Counted from the stretch's first letter, positions 1 to 11,529 are shown. The stretch is 64,000 nucleotides of DNA from Macrostomum hystrix (GCA_950097015.1 CATNEN010000002.1:6279501-6343500), one strand, 5' to 3'. Translations and numbers: made by a program. Notes: generated from the sequence alone by a model not told the origin.

Positions 1-11
1 TAAGTATTGCA

Positions 12-868
12 CCTGTGCTCACTGTCCTCACATGCACCTGTGCTCACTGTCCTCACATGCACCTGTGCTCACTGCCTCACATGCACCTGTGCTCACTGTC
101 CTCACATGCACCTGTGCTCACTGCCCTCACATGCACCTGTGCTCACTGCCCTCACATGCACCTGTGCTCACTGTCCTCACATGCACCTGTGCTCACTGTC
201 CTCACATGCACCTGTGCTCACTGTCCTCACATGCACCTGTGCTCACTGCCCTCACATGCACCTGTGCTCACTGCCCTCACATGCACCTGTGCTCACTGCC
301 CTCACATGCACCTGTGCTCACTGCCCTCACATGCAACTATGCTCACTGCCCTCACATGCAACTATGCTCACTGCCCTCACATGCACCTGTGCTCACTGCC
401 CTCACATGCACCTGTGCTCACTGCCCTCACATGCACCTGTGCTCACTGTCCTCACATGCACCTGTGCTCACTGTCCTCACATGCACCTGTGCTCACTGCC
501 CTCACATGCACCTGTGCTCACTGCCCTCACATGCACCTGTGCTCACTGCCCTCACATGCAACTATGCTCACTGCCCTCACATGCAACTATGCTCACTGCC
601 CTCACATGCACCTGTGCTCACTGCCCTCACATGCACCTGTGCTCACTGCCCTCACATGCACCTGTGCTCACTGCCCTCACATGCAACTGTGCTCACTGCC
701 CTCACATGCACCTATGCTCACTGCCCTCACATGCTCTGCTGCACCTGTGCTCACTGCCCTCACATGCTCTGCTGCACCTGTGCTCACTGCCCTCACATGC
801 TCTGCTGCACCTGTGCTCACTGCCCTCACATGCTCTGCTGCACCTGTGCTCACTGCCTCACACACACT
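12..868 (+). repeat. 25-bp intronic minisatellite (intron 1 of copy 1)
   Basis: About 34 tandem units of ACCTGTGCTCACTGCCCTCACATGC fill intron 1 between the donor and the acceptor at 876-879. Variants CAACTATGCTC and CTGTCCTC occur, and the last four units are 33 bp with an inserted CTCTGCTG. Several frames are open only because the unit is; it is not coding. Homologous arrays in copies 2 and 3 have about 14 and 11 units. Confidence 0.95.
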
Positions 869-879
869 CCTGATTGCAG

Positions 880-3800
880 ACAGCTGTCAGGCCATCATCT
901 GCTTCTCACGAAGCTGGACGTATTCAACAGACAACGGGACGGCTCTGGCCTGTGGGTCAGCCACTGCGTGCTACTCAGTTACATCCAATAGGGTGAGGCT
1001 GAAGGACCTTCTTGTTTGTTTTCTGCAATATCCTCTTTATTTATAACTTACGAATCGTATGTCGTGTTGGAACACATATAATATCTAATGTGTCCAGTGT
1101 GTACTTACTATAAGAACTTTATTTATTTATTATTAATTTATTAATTTTAAAGTCACTGAAATATTACTGGAAGTGGCTTGAGAGTTGCTAGCTGGTGTTT
1201 TAATTGGATGCGCAAACGAGACTGTAATTTGGCATACTGTGCATTCATTCCAGCAAAACTTTGCGGGCTGCACCAGCAATGGCCTGTGCGGCACGTATGC
1301 AGGCGAGGACTGCTACGTGTGCAGCACGGACTACTGCAACAGCATGACCCCCTCCTCCATCAGCTGCTTCCACCGCATAGGATCTTCCAGCAGCACCGAC
1401 AATGGAACTGTGGTCGCCTGCCACTCCGGGGTCTCAGCCTGTTACTCCTACATGGGATTCAATGGGATAGATGTGAGTTGAGCTGAGAAGCTAAACTAAA
1501 TTAGCTCTTGAAAAGGTGCGCGCGTTTCTGCAGTGAAATTCGCTTTTTTAAGAACTTTAAAAAAATAATTTCTTTAAATGTAACGTGTTGATGATAATGA
1601 TTTAAATTACCTTTTTTCTATTTCTCAATATGCAGAATGTTTGTTTTCATTGGGAGCAAAGTCTTTGTTTGTCAGCTGATTTGATTGCTAATGTTGCTGT
1701 GTACTTCAAGCGGGAGTTGATTTTGAGCTGACAGTCAATGACTTGCTGAACTCGCTCCTCGGGACCTTACTGAAGGATTGAACAACTGGGAGCGGCTGGC
1801 GAAGCGGAGGTGGTGGGTGAGGAATGAGCCCAGCGCTCAAGGTGAAGAATGGGATGTGGGAATTTCGACCTGTGCCTTTGATATTGTAGCCGCAATCAGG
1901 CAGCCTCAGCTATGCCGGCTGTGGCAACATCAGCACCAATGGCAATGTTCACCCGGTCACCTGCAACTCCAGCCTGTGCAACTCCCAAACACCGTCAGCC
2001 ATCAGCTGCTATGCGGCATCAAGATCTCCTGGTTCCACCAGCAACGGATCTGCGGTGCCCTGCCCTGCTGGATTCAAGACATGCCAGATCTATGAAATCA
2101 ACGCCTATACTTTGGTAATTCTCTCACCGGGGTGATTTAAATCTACAAAATCGCTTCTATTATTTAGAACAAGAAAATAAGTGAGCAAGACACCACATAA
2201 GACTGGAAGAATGAGCATGGCATCGAGTTAAGAAATAAATTCTGCTTTTGGTAACTAATCGGGTCCAACTGGGAATCAGGAAAACCGAATGAAAAAGCAG
2301 ACTAGCACCTGAGATCAGTGGCAGAACTCAGTGTGACAGAGCTCAGATAAAACCAGAATGCAAGCAAATGAGCCGTCGATTGCGCCACTCTGTACTTCAG
2401 GATAGACCCAGCTATTATCGTGCTGACTGCGGCTCCTGCAACTCCACCGCGAATCCATCATGCGTGACCTGCAGCTCTGACCTGTGCAACTTAGCGACTC
2501 CTTCAGCCATCAGCTGCTATAAAAGAGCACTAAGTAGTGGGAGTGCGACCAGCAATGGACAGCCCGAAGCTTGTCAGCATGGAATTAGCACCTGCTATTC
2601 GTTTGCTGCTTTCTATGCCTATCAATTTTTTGTTTATGTAAGTTCCGATTATGAATGAGCTTTTCTGCCTACACATTCCACATGTAGTGCAAAAACTACT
2701 GCATAATACTACTCAATATTAGCTCATTTTCATTGTGAATATATGGACGATTTCAGAGTTTGAACTACTATGGCGGCTGCGGCGCCTGCAGCCCAGACAC
2801 GATTCCGTCATGTCAGACATGCACCGGTGACTACTGCAACACCATGGATACAGGAACTCTCACCTGCGCTATTATTAGAAACGGCTATGGCAATATCCAT
2901 GTCTCCTGTCCCAGAGGAATAAACAGCTGCTACTCACTCACCAAACCCATTGTGAGAAGCAGCTTTTACCTGTGAATATCAGCCAGGGTGCTCCGCTCTG
3001 ACCTCTGCCTCAAACATCAATCATTCCAGGGATGGCTGACAACCTATTCCTACAACCCCCTCGGTGGCTGCGGTGTCTGCACGCCGACAACAAGCGCCCT
3101 CTACGGCTGCACAATGTGCAACACCAGCAACTGCAACTCTGTGGCCCCAGCAACAACTGGCAGCCCAGCCAATCCGAGCGGAAACCCGACCAACTCGCCA
3201 AGCACAGGTACCGCAGCAGGTGGCTTCAGCTGCTACAATGGCTTCGGTGAGACTGGCGTCAGCAGCCCACAGACTGTCAGCTGTCTGTCAACAAGCACCT
3301 GCTTCGACTACATCTTTAGCTACGGAGTGAAGAATGTGAGAACAGCTTCAGTTATAAGGAACTGGACCTTTAGAGGGCTATCAAACGATCATTTTGAACT
3401 TACGAATGAATAACACGACCCACCAAACTAATATTTGTTTAAAGAATCAGCTGTTTCAATTGGTTTAATTGTACATTAAAATTACTTAAATAAGCCTGCT
3501 CAATCACACCAGCTCCATCCTCTCACCTGCAGTTCTACTTCTCAGCCTGCTCAATCACATCAGCTCCATCCTCTCACCTGCAGTTCTCCTTCTCAGCCTG
3601 CTCAGTCACATCCGCTCCATCCTCTCACCTGCAGTTCTACTTCTCAGCCTGCTCAATCACATCAGCACCATCCACTCACCTGCAGTTCTACTTCTCAGCC
3701 TGCTCAATCACATCAGCTCCATCCTCTCACCTGCAGTTCTCCTTCTCAGCCTGCTCAATCACATCTGCTCCATCCTCTCACCTGCAGTTCTACTTCTCAG

Positions 3801-4758
3801 GCTGCTCAATCACATCAGCTCCATCCTCTCACCTGCAGTTCTACTTCTCAGCCTGCTCAATCACATCCGCTCCATCCTCTCACCTGCAGTTCTCCTTCTC
3901 AGCCTGCTCAATCACATCCGCTCCATCCTCTCACCTGCAGTTCTCCTTCTCAGCCTGCTCAATCACATCCGCTCCATCCTCTCACCTGCAGTTCTACTTC
4001 TCAGCCTGCTCAATCACATCAGCTCCATCCTCTCACCTGCAGTTCTCCTTCTCAGCCTGCTCAATCACATCCGCTCCATCCTCTCACCTGCAGTTCTCCT
4101 TCTCAGCCTGCTCAATCACATCCGCTCCATCCTCTCACCTGCAGTTCTACTTCTCAGCCTGCTCAATCACATCAGCTCCATCCTCTCACCTGCAGTTCTA
4201 CTTCTCAGGCTGCTCAATCACATCAGCTCCATCCTCTCACCTGCAGTTCTACTTCTCAGGCTGCTCAATCACATCAGCTCCATCCTCTCACCTGCAGTTC
4301 TACTTCTCAGGCTGTGGCAGCTGTCCCTTCAGCAGCGGCGCCGACTGCCGCACCTGCAGCTCGAGCTTGTGCAACTCACCTCGGAGAAAGTCCGGCACGA
4401 GATGCTACTTCAGCTTCGGTGACAGTGCGCAGAGCAAATCCGTGGTCGACTGTCCGTCATCCAGCAGCTGCTTCAGCTACACCTACAATTACGGACTGGC
4501 CAAGGTGAGTTCTTGTGCTCAGCCTCATTCTGCTGTGAGTTCACATGAGTTTGAGCATTGCTGGTGATCTGCGAACCCGCGCATTTTCAGCTAGTCTTTG
4601 CCGGCTGCGGCAACTGCACTTTCGACAGCGGCACGACGAACTGCCGCACCTGCTTCACCGACCTCTGCAACTCGGGCTCCGCACTGGGCTGCTCCGCTGC
4701 TGCTGCTGCTGCTGCCGCTGCTGTGGTCTTTGGACTGAACCTCATGAAGCTCTTCTGA
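880..4758 (+). CDS. Multi-domain LU (Ly6/uPAR-like) GPI-anchored protein, copy 1 (exons 2-9; exon 1 off window)
   Basis: I recognise the domain type but not a named gene. Exons by hand: 880-992, 1254-1472, 1890-2114, 2401-2637, 2757-2951, 3030-3335, 4298-4504, 4591-4758 (TGA). All introns are GT/AG; exon 2 is entered in phase 1 and all later junctions are phase 0. Window base 1 is the second base of intron 1, so the signal-peptide exon is just outside. Seven LU-like domains can be drawn, each with the pattern SCY...C...CYS | GCGxC...C..C..D.CN and a junction between the CYS and GCG halves. Exon 9 ends with a D-L-C-N motif, a run of alanines, VVFGLNLMKLF and stop, as in a GPI-attachment signal. 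The protein would therefore be displayed on the outer cell surface. With an exon 1 like that of copy 2 it would be about 575 aa. No frameshift or stop is seen. Ligand and role are unknown. Confidence 0.82.
2190..2232 (+). repeat. Single ancestral-like unit of the 24-bp intron 4 minisatellite
   Basis: One AGAATGAGCATGGC unit sits here in intron 4 of copy 1 between flanks shared with copies 2 and 3 (CACCACATAAG before, CGAGTTAAG after). It marks the probable unexpanded state of the array that has about 12 units in copy 2 and about 79 in copy 3. Confidence 0.7.
3494..4310 (+). repeat. 51-bp minisatellite carrying repeated splice acceptors (intron 7, copy 1)
   Basis: Each 51-bp unit ends CTCACCTGCAG and begins TTCTACTTCTCAG, copying the exon 8 acceptor and first codons. 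CAG|TTC junctions recur every 51 bp from 3533 to 4298, giving 16 acceptors with no indel. The exon 8 frame is open from just after a TAA at 3491-3493 through the whole array, each unit reading FYFSACSITSAPSSHLQ or a close variant. The annotated exon uses the last acceptor, but any of them would keep frame. Confidence 0.93.
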
Positions 4759-5705
4759 AGCTTCATTTTCTGAGAAACTGTGAATTACGAGCTCGTATCA
4801 CGTGACTTTTTGCCTCAGTTTGACTGCCAACTCGCTTCTGCTCACTTCGGTTCACTTCTGAGCCACTGACAGGTCGCACTTTCAGGATTGCTGTCTGCCA
4901 GTTGGGAGTGTCTGATGTCACACTTTTATTTGAAACTGAATTATTCAAGGTTTCACGTTGCTGATTCGTTCCTCCTACAAATTATTTTTTTCTTGCTTTT
5001 CACATCACATGAATATTCAATACGTTTTCAACCCAGTATTTATTGATCCAGTTGAATCCAGCTCAAATCACATGTATCAACGGCTCTGAACAATGTCCAA
5101 CACGAATAATCAGAATTAAGCTTTTTATGTTTAGGTGACGTGAGGTGAATTTCCACTACCAAAATCTTTTTTTTTCAACTTCTTAAAGTCGAAATACCGC
5201 CCAAAATACACTGAAGTCAAAGTTAATTCATATCTAATCCATGATTTAAAGATTCAAAGCCAGTTCCCAAAAATTTAATAGTTTTCTGTTTGAGTGTAGC
5301 GAGTGAATTACTCACGAAACAATTGGCTTTTTGTGCGTATAATTAGCAGAGATTGTGTCCCGGAAATATTTTTTAGGTGTATTTTAGAGTATAATAAAAT
5401 ATTAGTTAAAATTTCACAACACACTACTCATAACAGTTCATAGTAGGATACTCTGTCCGTAAAAACAATAGTACGTAGTGCAACAGGAAACAAGTCAGTA
5501 CCATTTAATCTGCCAACTACACAGTAACGAGTACAAAATGGACACATCACACATTAGTCACGTTAAAATTAATTTACTTACCATTCGAAAGAAACCTTGA
5601 AATTTAAACAGCCTACTGCCGAACTCGTTAAATGCTGAATACTTTGACAGGCGGTACCCTGAAAAATTCCTGACATTTTTCAATAAATCTGGGGCACTGA
5701 GGTAC
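4759..5705. other. 3' flank of copy 1, no gene seen
   Basis: A/T-rich sequence, probably 3' UTR and downstream DNA, closely matched at 22842-23489 plus 28149-28440 and at 46982-47968. The stretch around 5430 (AAAATTTCACAACACAC) is the intact empty site for the DIRS-like insertion found in unit 2. No ORF or RNA gene is supported. Confidence 0.6.
5393..5398 (+). promoter_or_regulatory. Candidate poly(A) signal AATAAA, copy 1
   Basis: An AATAAA lies about 635 bp after the copy 1 stop and is conserved at the matching place in copy 2 (23465-23470). Copy 3 reads GTATGGTAAAG there, so either copy 3 uses another signal or this is not the true site. The region is A/T-rich, so chance occurrence is possible. 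Confidence 0.3.
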
Positions 5706-5708
5706 TCC

Positions 5709-5945
5709 ACTGCTGCTGCTGCTGCTGCTACTGTGGTCTTTGGGCTGAACCTCATGAAGCTGTTCTGAAGCTCCAATTTATGTTTAACTGTGAGCTCACT
5801 GGGTACGTGTCTTCTTGGCTGCTCACAGGTCTCACCTTCATGATTGCTCTCAACCCAGTTGCGTGTGTCTGACGTCACACTTGAAATTAAACTGAATCGT
5901 TTAAAAATTTTCGTTCCTTACTTTGATGTACCAAGTAATTTTACA
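5709..5945 (+). pseudogene. Fossil copy of the LU gene GPI-tail exon (unit 1)
   Basis: A run of GCT codons is followed by ACTGTGGTCTTTGGGCTG and a TGA at 5766-5768, matching the end of exon 9 (alanines, VVFGLNLMKLF-like, stop) with an L to F-type drift of a few bases. Similarity continues into the 3' flank (the TGACAGGTCGCACTTTCAGG region). No LU half-domain precedes it. It is a partial tandem duplicate of a gene end and older than the unit duplication, since it also occurs at 28441. Confidence 0.7.
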
Positions 5946-6236
5946 TCGATAGAATATTATTGCTGCATCCAATCCAGTATTTATTTTTTTGCTGTTAAAT
6001 CCTGTTCCTGTTCCAATGACATGAACGCATCAAACAACTCTGATGCAGCGTAGCGAGTGTCTATGGCCATTATTTTAGCCTTGCGAATGGGGGTGGATGG
6101 GTGTTCTCTGGGTAGCTTGTGCCATAGACTAAGATAATTGAGGTCAAAACTCAAGAAGAAGAAGTGGGCAAGAAAAAGAAGCGAGAAAGTGATCGCAGAA
6201 GAGCTGCAGAACACTTGAAGAGTTTGAAAGGAGATC

Positions 6237-6677
6237 ATGGCGCCTATTAACTGGTCTCATTTGCCTGTGGATTCCCTGGACGGAGTTACGAGTAGTGAAT
6301 TACTAGTATCGTATCGTTACTTACGGAGCTGAGTAACAAGGCGCATCAGGACGATGCTGAACTTCAGGAATTCATCAACTTTTTGACCAACCAGAGTGGA
6401 CGTTGGAGAGCTTTCTGACCTACCGGTCGATGAAGTGACTCTTAATCTGGACGCCGCTGAGCTGGAATCCTTGCCCAAGACCACACTGGAGCAGATGAAG
6501 CACCAAGGTGAAGGCTTTGAGCCTTTTTTAAGGGAACAAACGTTCGAGGACTGTGCAACCATGGAGTCATGGAAGTTGAACGAATACTTTGGCAGCACTA
6601 CATTAAAACAATTAAGTCCCTGGAATGCTCAGAGAATTTTTAAACTACAGTTTCGAAAAATAAAATGTTTTTCCTAA
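6237..6677 (+). pseudogene. Possible decayed gene segment of unknown origin (unit 1)
   Basis: The ATG at 6237 opens a 32-codon frame (MAPINWSHLPVDSLDG...). A second frame reads TELSNKAHQDDAELQEF, and a third, from about 6390 to 6677, reads DVGELSDLPVDEVTLNLDAA and continues for 90 residues to a stop. The acidic, compositionally normal reading looks protein-like but is spread over frames without clear splice sites. Compared with the unit 2 copy, the differences I could score were amino-acid changing, so there is no sign of constraint. I do not recognise it. Confidence 0.3.
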
Positions 6678-7097
6678 AGAGTCTGCTGTGCTATTTGAGT
6701 GGGACAATTGCGATCAATCTAAAATTCTCTCTAACTAAAATACACACTTTTGTTTCAGAACAGTTAATAACAATATAAGTTGAAAAATAGAACATATTAA
6801 CATAATTTGCAGATCTGCCAATATAACGACTCACATTTATTCAAGTTGATCGCAACACTGAGTTGACTCTGAGGAGCTGTCTATGGCCCATAGTGGTAGA
6901 GAGTGGCGGACAGTTCGTACAGAGATTGGCACAGGGAAAACAGGCCAAGTGATTCGTTTCTGGCCTATTTTGTTTGCTTGTTTCCTGTTCTGTTTTACTC
7001 TTTTCATGGATGGCTGAGGCAATCGAACCCCAGAGAAGAGAGCTGCAGTTGTCTTGGACTGTAAAGCGAATCCGATTCCAGCCTTTCTTTGTTCTTA

Positions 7098-7362
7098 CAG
7101 TGACAGTGACAGTGACAGTGACAGTGACAGTGACAGTGACAGTGACAGTGACAGTGACAGTGACAGTGACAGTGACAGTGGCAGTGACAGTGACAGTGAC
7201 AGTGACAGTGACAGTGACAGTGACAGTGACAGTGACAGTGACAGTGACAGTGACAGTGACAGTGACAGTGACAGTGACAGTGACAGTGACAGTGACAGTG
7301 ACAGTGACAGTGACAGTGACAGTGACAGTGACAGTGACAGTGAACAGTGACAGTGACAGTGA
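7098..7362 (+). repeat. (CAGTGA)n hexamer satellite, short allele (unit 1)
   Basis: About 44 units of CAGTGA, nearly pure, starting after TTGTTCTTA and ending in GAGGTCAGTGCAG. Frames read as Thr-Val or Ser-Asp are by-products of the hexamer. The matching array in unit 2 is about 14 times longer. Confidence 0.96.
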
Positions 7363-7477
7363 GGTCAGTGCAGATGAAGGAAAACAAATCAGCACGTAAA
7401 ATGATTAACAAAGGTATGAGGGTTGTGACATAAATTCGCTGACACTGCAGATATCAAAAAAACAAAACAAAGAACAG

Positions 7478-7712
7478 CTAATTGTCAAGATTGCACTTCT
7501 CAACATAGTCACCCCCAAGCTGCACACATTTGTGCCATCTCTCTGGCAGCTTGCTGATGCCCTGGGCGAAGAATTCGGTGGGGGTCCCTCGAACCCACTG
7601 GCTGATGGCCGAGCTGAGTGCAGAAAGGCTTCCATAGCGATGGCCACGAAGAGGCTCTTTCATTTTAGGGAACAACCAGTAGTCACTGGGGGCCAGGTCA
7701 GGAGAATGGTCA
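7478..7712 (-). pseudogene. Mariner transposase C-terminal fragment (unit 1)
   Basis: The minus strand reads DHSPDLAPSDYWLFPKMK, then RWHKCVQLGGDYVEK, matching the region around the third catalytic aspartate and the C terminus of mariner transposases. It is fused directly to LINE sequence upstream on the same strand and lacks the first two catalytic aspartates. It is not the same lineage as the intact mariner at 60484-61855. Confidence 0.8.
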
Positions 7713-8176
7713 ATCAATGGTGGCTGCGCAAAACTGCTCTAGCTGACTAAACCTAATAGCTCCGAAACCTGCGAGCTTCCTTAAAAATGAAACCCGATAT
7801 CCACATACTTTACCAGTCTCCATTGCATGGGTGTTCACTGTTCCCTTTGAGTTTATGTGAAACCCAGATACTTAGTGCTGAGCTCATCGGATCTATGGAT
7901 GAGAATAACATAGGACAGAGGGGCAGCCAATTGTCTCACCCCCGATAGAAATGCAATGCCCCTCTGTGGCGAACCCCTCTGAAACTGCAATTTGGCTCCA
8001 GAGTACATGCCCTTGTACATGCCCTTGTACATGCCCTTGTACATGACCATGATCATTTCGGGGGTCACACTAAGCCCATTAAGCCGTTCAAATAGTGTGG
8101 TGTGATCCACCATGTCAAAAGCACTTTTAAGATCGAAGAAGACCAGATAAAAGGGTTTCTTAAGCACTTTTTGCTG
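7713..8176 (-). pseudogene. LINE reverse transcriptase fragment with internal deletion (unit 1)
   Basis: The minus strand reads FYLVFFDLKSAFDMVDHTTL, then MYSGAKLQF and GVRQLAAPLS, clearly similar to the RT of the LINE at 48566-52197 (LVFFDLKSAFDMVHHPTL, MYSGAKFQL, GVRQGCPLS). The YCDD catalytic block is missing, because DELST joins directly to KYLGF. A 12-bp duplication gives repeated MYKG. It is a dead relic. Confidence 0.85.
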
Positions 8177-8437
8177 TCGATGTCGCAAATATTATTTTAT
8201 TTAAGAAAGACCGCTTTTTCTAGCTCGTATTAATAGCTCCTAAATCAACATGACAGTTCGTGACGAGCTAATTCTCATTTAACAACAGCTGCTTACCACA
8301 AAAACAAAAGGAAATTAAATGCTCCCGAAAGAGCAATACTCGTAAATAGCCTGCAACGCACCTCTTCATACTCAAAGGCAACTGCCGAATTCTGAGCACA
8401 ATTTTCGTTCCAGCTGCTCAACTTTGTCTGCCTCTGT

Positions 8438-9100
8438 ATGGCCTGCTCTCCGTTGCTGCTGCTTCTCATCGTCGCTTCTGTCAGCTTAGGTATCATAGTT
8501 CACCTGTGCTCACTGTTCATATCCTCCTCACGAGTGTAGGTCAGTTCAATGCGACCGCAATGCTCATTTCAGACTGCAGCCAAGCCATCATCTGCTTCTC
8601 CCGCAATGGAACCTCCCTCATTGACAATGGGACGGCTGTGCCTTGTGTGCCTTGTGCCGATGAGGAAACTGCAGTGCTCTGTGTGCAATATTTGTAACCG
8701 CATGAGTTCTGTTGCAACGACAAAAGCTCCGTAGTAATCACTGAAGCTCTGTTGTAAGTTCAGACGCCAGGTAGCAATCGATTCAAAGCCATTTTTACTT
8801 AGGTTTGCCATAATAATACTTCGCTGCCATTTTCAGTTAAACTATGCGGGCTGTGCCAATAATAGCCAATGTCTGACAGCAGGTGCTCGTTGCTACCTGT
8901 GCGCCACTGACTACTGCAACTCCATGACGCCTCCATCCATCAGCTTTTAAAAAATATTTTTATGGTCTGAAGTAACCATGGTCAAGAATAGGATTCTTAG
9001 GCAGTCTTCCACGTGCGTATGGCATTTAGTGAACTGACAAAACGGCTACAATTCAAAACACAGGCTTCTGCTGGCTGCGGCCCGTGCAACGCTACGGCGA
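8438..9100 (+). pseudogene. Short broken LU paralog (signal peptide plus one LU domain), unit 1
   Basis: Exon 1 at 8438-8489 encodes MACSPLLLLLIVASVSL and ends in phase 1 before GTATCA, as in the full genes. Exon 2 from 8573 reads DCSQAIICFSRNGTSLIDNG, then runs to a TAA at 8695-8697 without the CYS block. Exon 3 (8837-8950) reads YAGCANNSQCL...CYLCATDYCNSMTPP and stops at TAA 8948-8950. An exon 5-like start (ASAGCGPCNATANP) at 9064 dissolves into the 47-bp VNTR. Exon 2 has no in-phase donor to exon 3, so this is most likely a pseudogene, though a secreted single-domain product cannot be excluded. Confidence 0.65.
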
Positions 9101-9107
9101 ATCCTTG

Positions 9108-9630
9108 GTCCATGCCAAGGTGTCACCCTGGCTCACAGGTGCTACAATGGGGTGGTCCACGCCAAGGTGTCATCCTGGCTCACAGGTGCTACAATGGGGT
9201 GGTCCATGCCAAGGTGTCACCCTGGCTCACAGGTGCTACAATGGGGTGGTCCATGCCAAGGTGTCATCCTGGCTCACAGGTGCTGCAGTGGGGTGGTCCA
9301 TGCCAGGGTGTCATCCTGGCTCACAGGTGCTGCAATGGGGTGGTCCATGCCAAGGTGTCATCCTGGCTCACAGGTGCTGCAATGGGGTGGTCCATGCCAA
9401 GGTGTCATCCTGGCTCACAGGTGCTGCAGTGGGGTGGTCCATGCCAGGGTGTCATCCTGGCTCACAGGTGCTGCAATGGGGTGGTCCATGCCAAGGTGTC
9501 ATCCTGGCTCACAGGTGCTACAATGGGGTGGTCCATGCCAAGGTGTCATCCTGGCTCACAGGTGCTGCAGTGGGGTGGTCCATGCCAGGGTGTCATCCTG
9601 GCTCACAGGTGCTACAGTGGGGTGGTCCAA
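9108..9630 (+). repeat. 47-bp VNTR growing out of an LU exon (unit 1)
   Basis: About 11 units of GTGGTCCATGCC.AGGTGTCAT...TGGCTCACAGGTGCTGCA.TGGG. The first unit continues directly from an exon 5-like LU sequence at 9064. As 47 is not a multiple of three, the frame rotates, yet all three frames are stop-free, so a 246-codon frame spans the array. Confidence 0.94.
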
Positions 9631-10635
9631 GGCAGTCAATACTGTTCGCTTCAATTCAGCCCCATGTCCACGGCTAAAGAGGCTGAATTATATTCAATTT
9701 CGCTGGGCATTCGCCACAGAGTTTTTAGCTCAGTTGCCTTGACACTACTTTAAGCGGTGCAGCGTAAATATGCACGGAAAAGAAGTAAGAAATCAATCCA
9801 AAAAGTAAATAGTAGAGGTAAATAGAACATATTTCAGTAAAGAAATCCCTTTAAGTCCCTTAATCAAAAGAAGTCCCTTAAAGTTGTCAGTTAGTTGGCA
9901 AAGTGTCTGAAACACTCGCTGAAGGCCAGTGCTGGTTGTCATCAACAGGTGCTGGTTTAATATTTTGAAATAAAAATGCAGAAAGCACGATGTTGGCCTC
10001 ATTACGAGGATAAAAAACGAAATCAAAGTTATAGGAGAATGAGAAAGCGAGGAAAATAAAAAACGATTACACAATAATATACTTAATTTGCATTTTAGGT
10101 CGCGCCTACAGTGCATACTCGAACTGCAACACTGGTCTGAGGATTCAGTTGCAGTCTCTCTGTGTCATCTCTATTTTAAAACTCGCAGGTGTTTCTGCTG
10201 CGTCTCTATTGTCTTGCACCATTAAGCCCTCAATTGTGACATTCAAAAGTAGCTTTTCTATTTTTATCCTTGCCTTGCGTCTCTAAAATGCCTAAAAATC
10301 TAAAATTGAAAGTTATCAAAGTTGGCCAAGTTTCCTTTGAACATTCGCTGCAAGGACCACTATAGTAGTCAGTAGTCTACTTTAGTCCTTGATTCGCTAT
10401 AAGCCAGTGCAGGTTTTTTAGCTTATCATTATTAGCGTTAATGTCTCTCTCTGAGCATACTCACTGTGAGATTGTCAAGCCAAGGACCACTATATTACAA
10501 CCACTGGGTCATGATTCCATGAAGCACAGCAAGCTAGAAACGACAGGCTATTGAAACTTTCTGGAAAACAGTCGAGCCCTGCCAAGCCGATTGCAAGCCA
10601 CCATCCTCTTGCCGCGAACTTTTAACTGTAATTTA
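9631..10635. other. Spacer between VNTRs, unit 1, no gene seen
   Basis: About 1 kb, almost identical to 37427-38400 with small indels. It contains scattered A/T-rich segments and short frames only. Nothing recognised. Confidence 0.5.
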
Positions 10636-10860
10636 TCCCACAGGTACACACTTTCAATTATCCCACAGGTACAGACTTTCAATTATCCCACAGGTACAGA
10701 CTTTCAATTATCCCACAGGTACACACTTTCATTTATCCCACAGGTACACACTTTCATTCATCCCACAGGTACACACTTTCATTTATCCCACAGGTACACA
10801 CTTTCATTCATCCCACAGGTACACACTTTCATTTATCCCACAGGTACAGACTTTCATTCA
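10636..10860 (+). repeat. 25-bp ACAGGTACAG VNTR, left part (unit 1)
   Basis: Nine or so units of ACAGGTACAGACTTTCATTT(ATCCC), several with ACACAC or CAATTATC variants. It is interrupted by the LINE at 10861 and resumes at 16913. Confidence 0.95.
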
Positions 10861-11529
10861 GCTCGCACCGGCGGGACACAGTGCCTGTGAGGTATGAGTC
10901 AGTCCAGGCCCACGGGCTTTGGTCTGCGATGCCTCACACCTGCAGCCGTTTTTTGAGCAGGCCTGGCAGGAAGGAGACCTGTACCTTCGGGTGCAGGAAT
11001 CCCTCCAACGCTGTCCCGTCAGCTGACCCATGGGTACACGTCCCGCGAGTGTTCAAGGCTGACCCTAGGGCAGCCGGACAGAATGGGCAACAGCGCTGGA
11101 TGACCCATCCAGGGCCTCCGGCCAAACTGGGTACCTCTAGCCCCGGCTGGAGGGAAAGGTGTCACCCTTTGACCTTAACAGGGTATGTGGCTTGTCCGCA
11201 ATTTTCGTGCACCTGTGCGTGATCAGGTACCTCTGGCTACGGCCCTGAGGGACAGGTGTCACCCTTTGACCTTAACAGGGTTTGCGGCCAGCCCGCAGGC
11301 CTCGGCGCCGGCTCAATGGCACCCTCCAATGTCCCAGTGTTGACCGTGCTGATGGACGCTTGGCCAGGGAGTAGTCTGGTCTCTTACGGTTCCTCCCGGT
11401 GGTCCTGGCATCCCACCCCGGGTTGTAACTTGTCTTTTTTGGCTGCCCCCGCTCAGTTTTGGGATCGCGGCTGAGCGGGTTATTCCTGCCTGTGTCTACA
11501 GGAAGCCCCTCTCTTCATTGCAGCTTTCA

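Noticed and set aside
7-1046. His/Cys-rich plus-strand frames at the window start
   Set aside because: By-products of the 25-bp intron 1 repeat, open in all three frames, lying between a donor and an acceptor.
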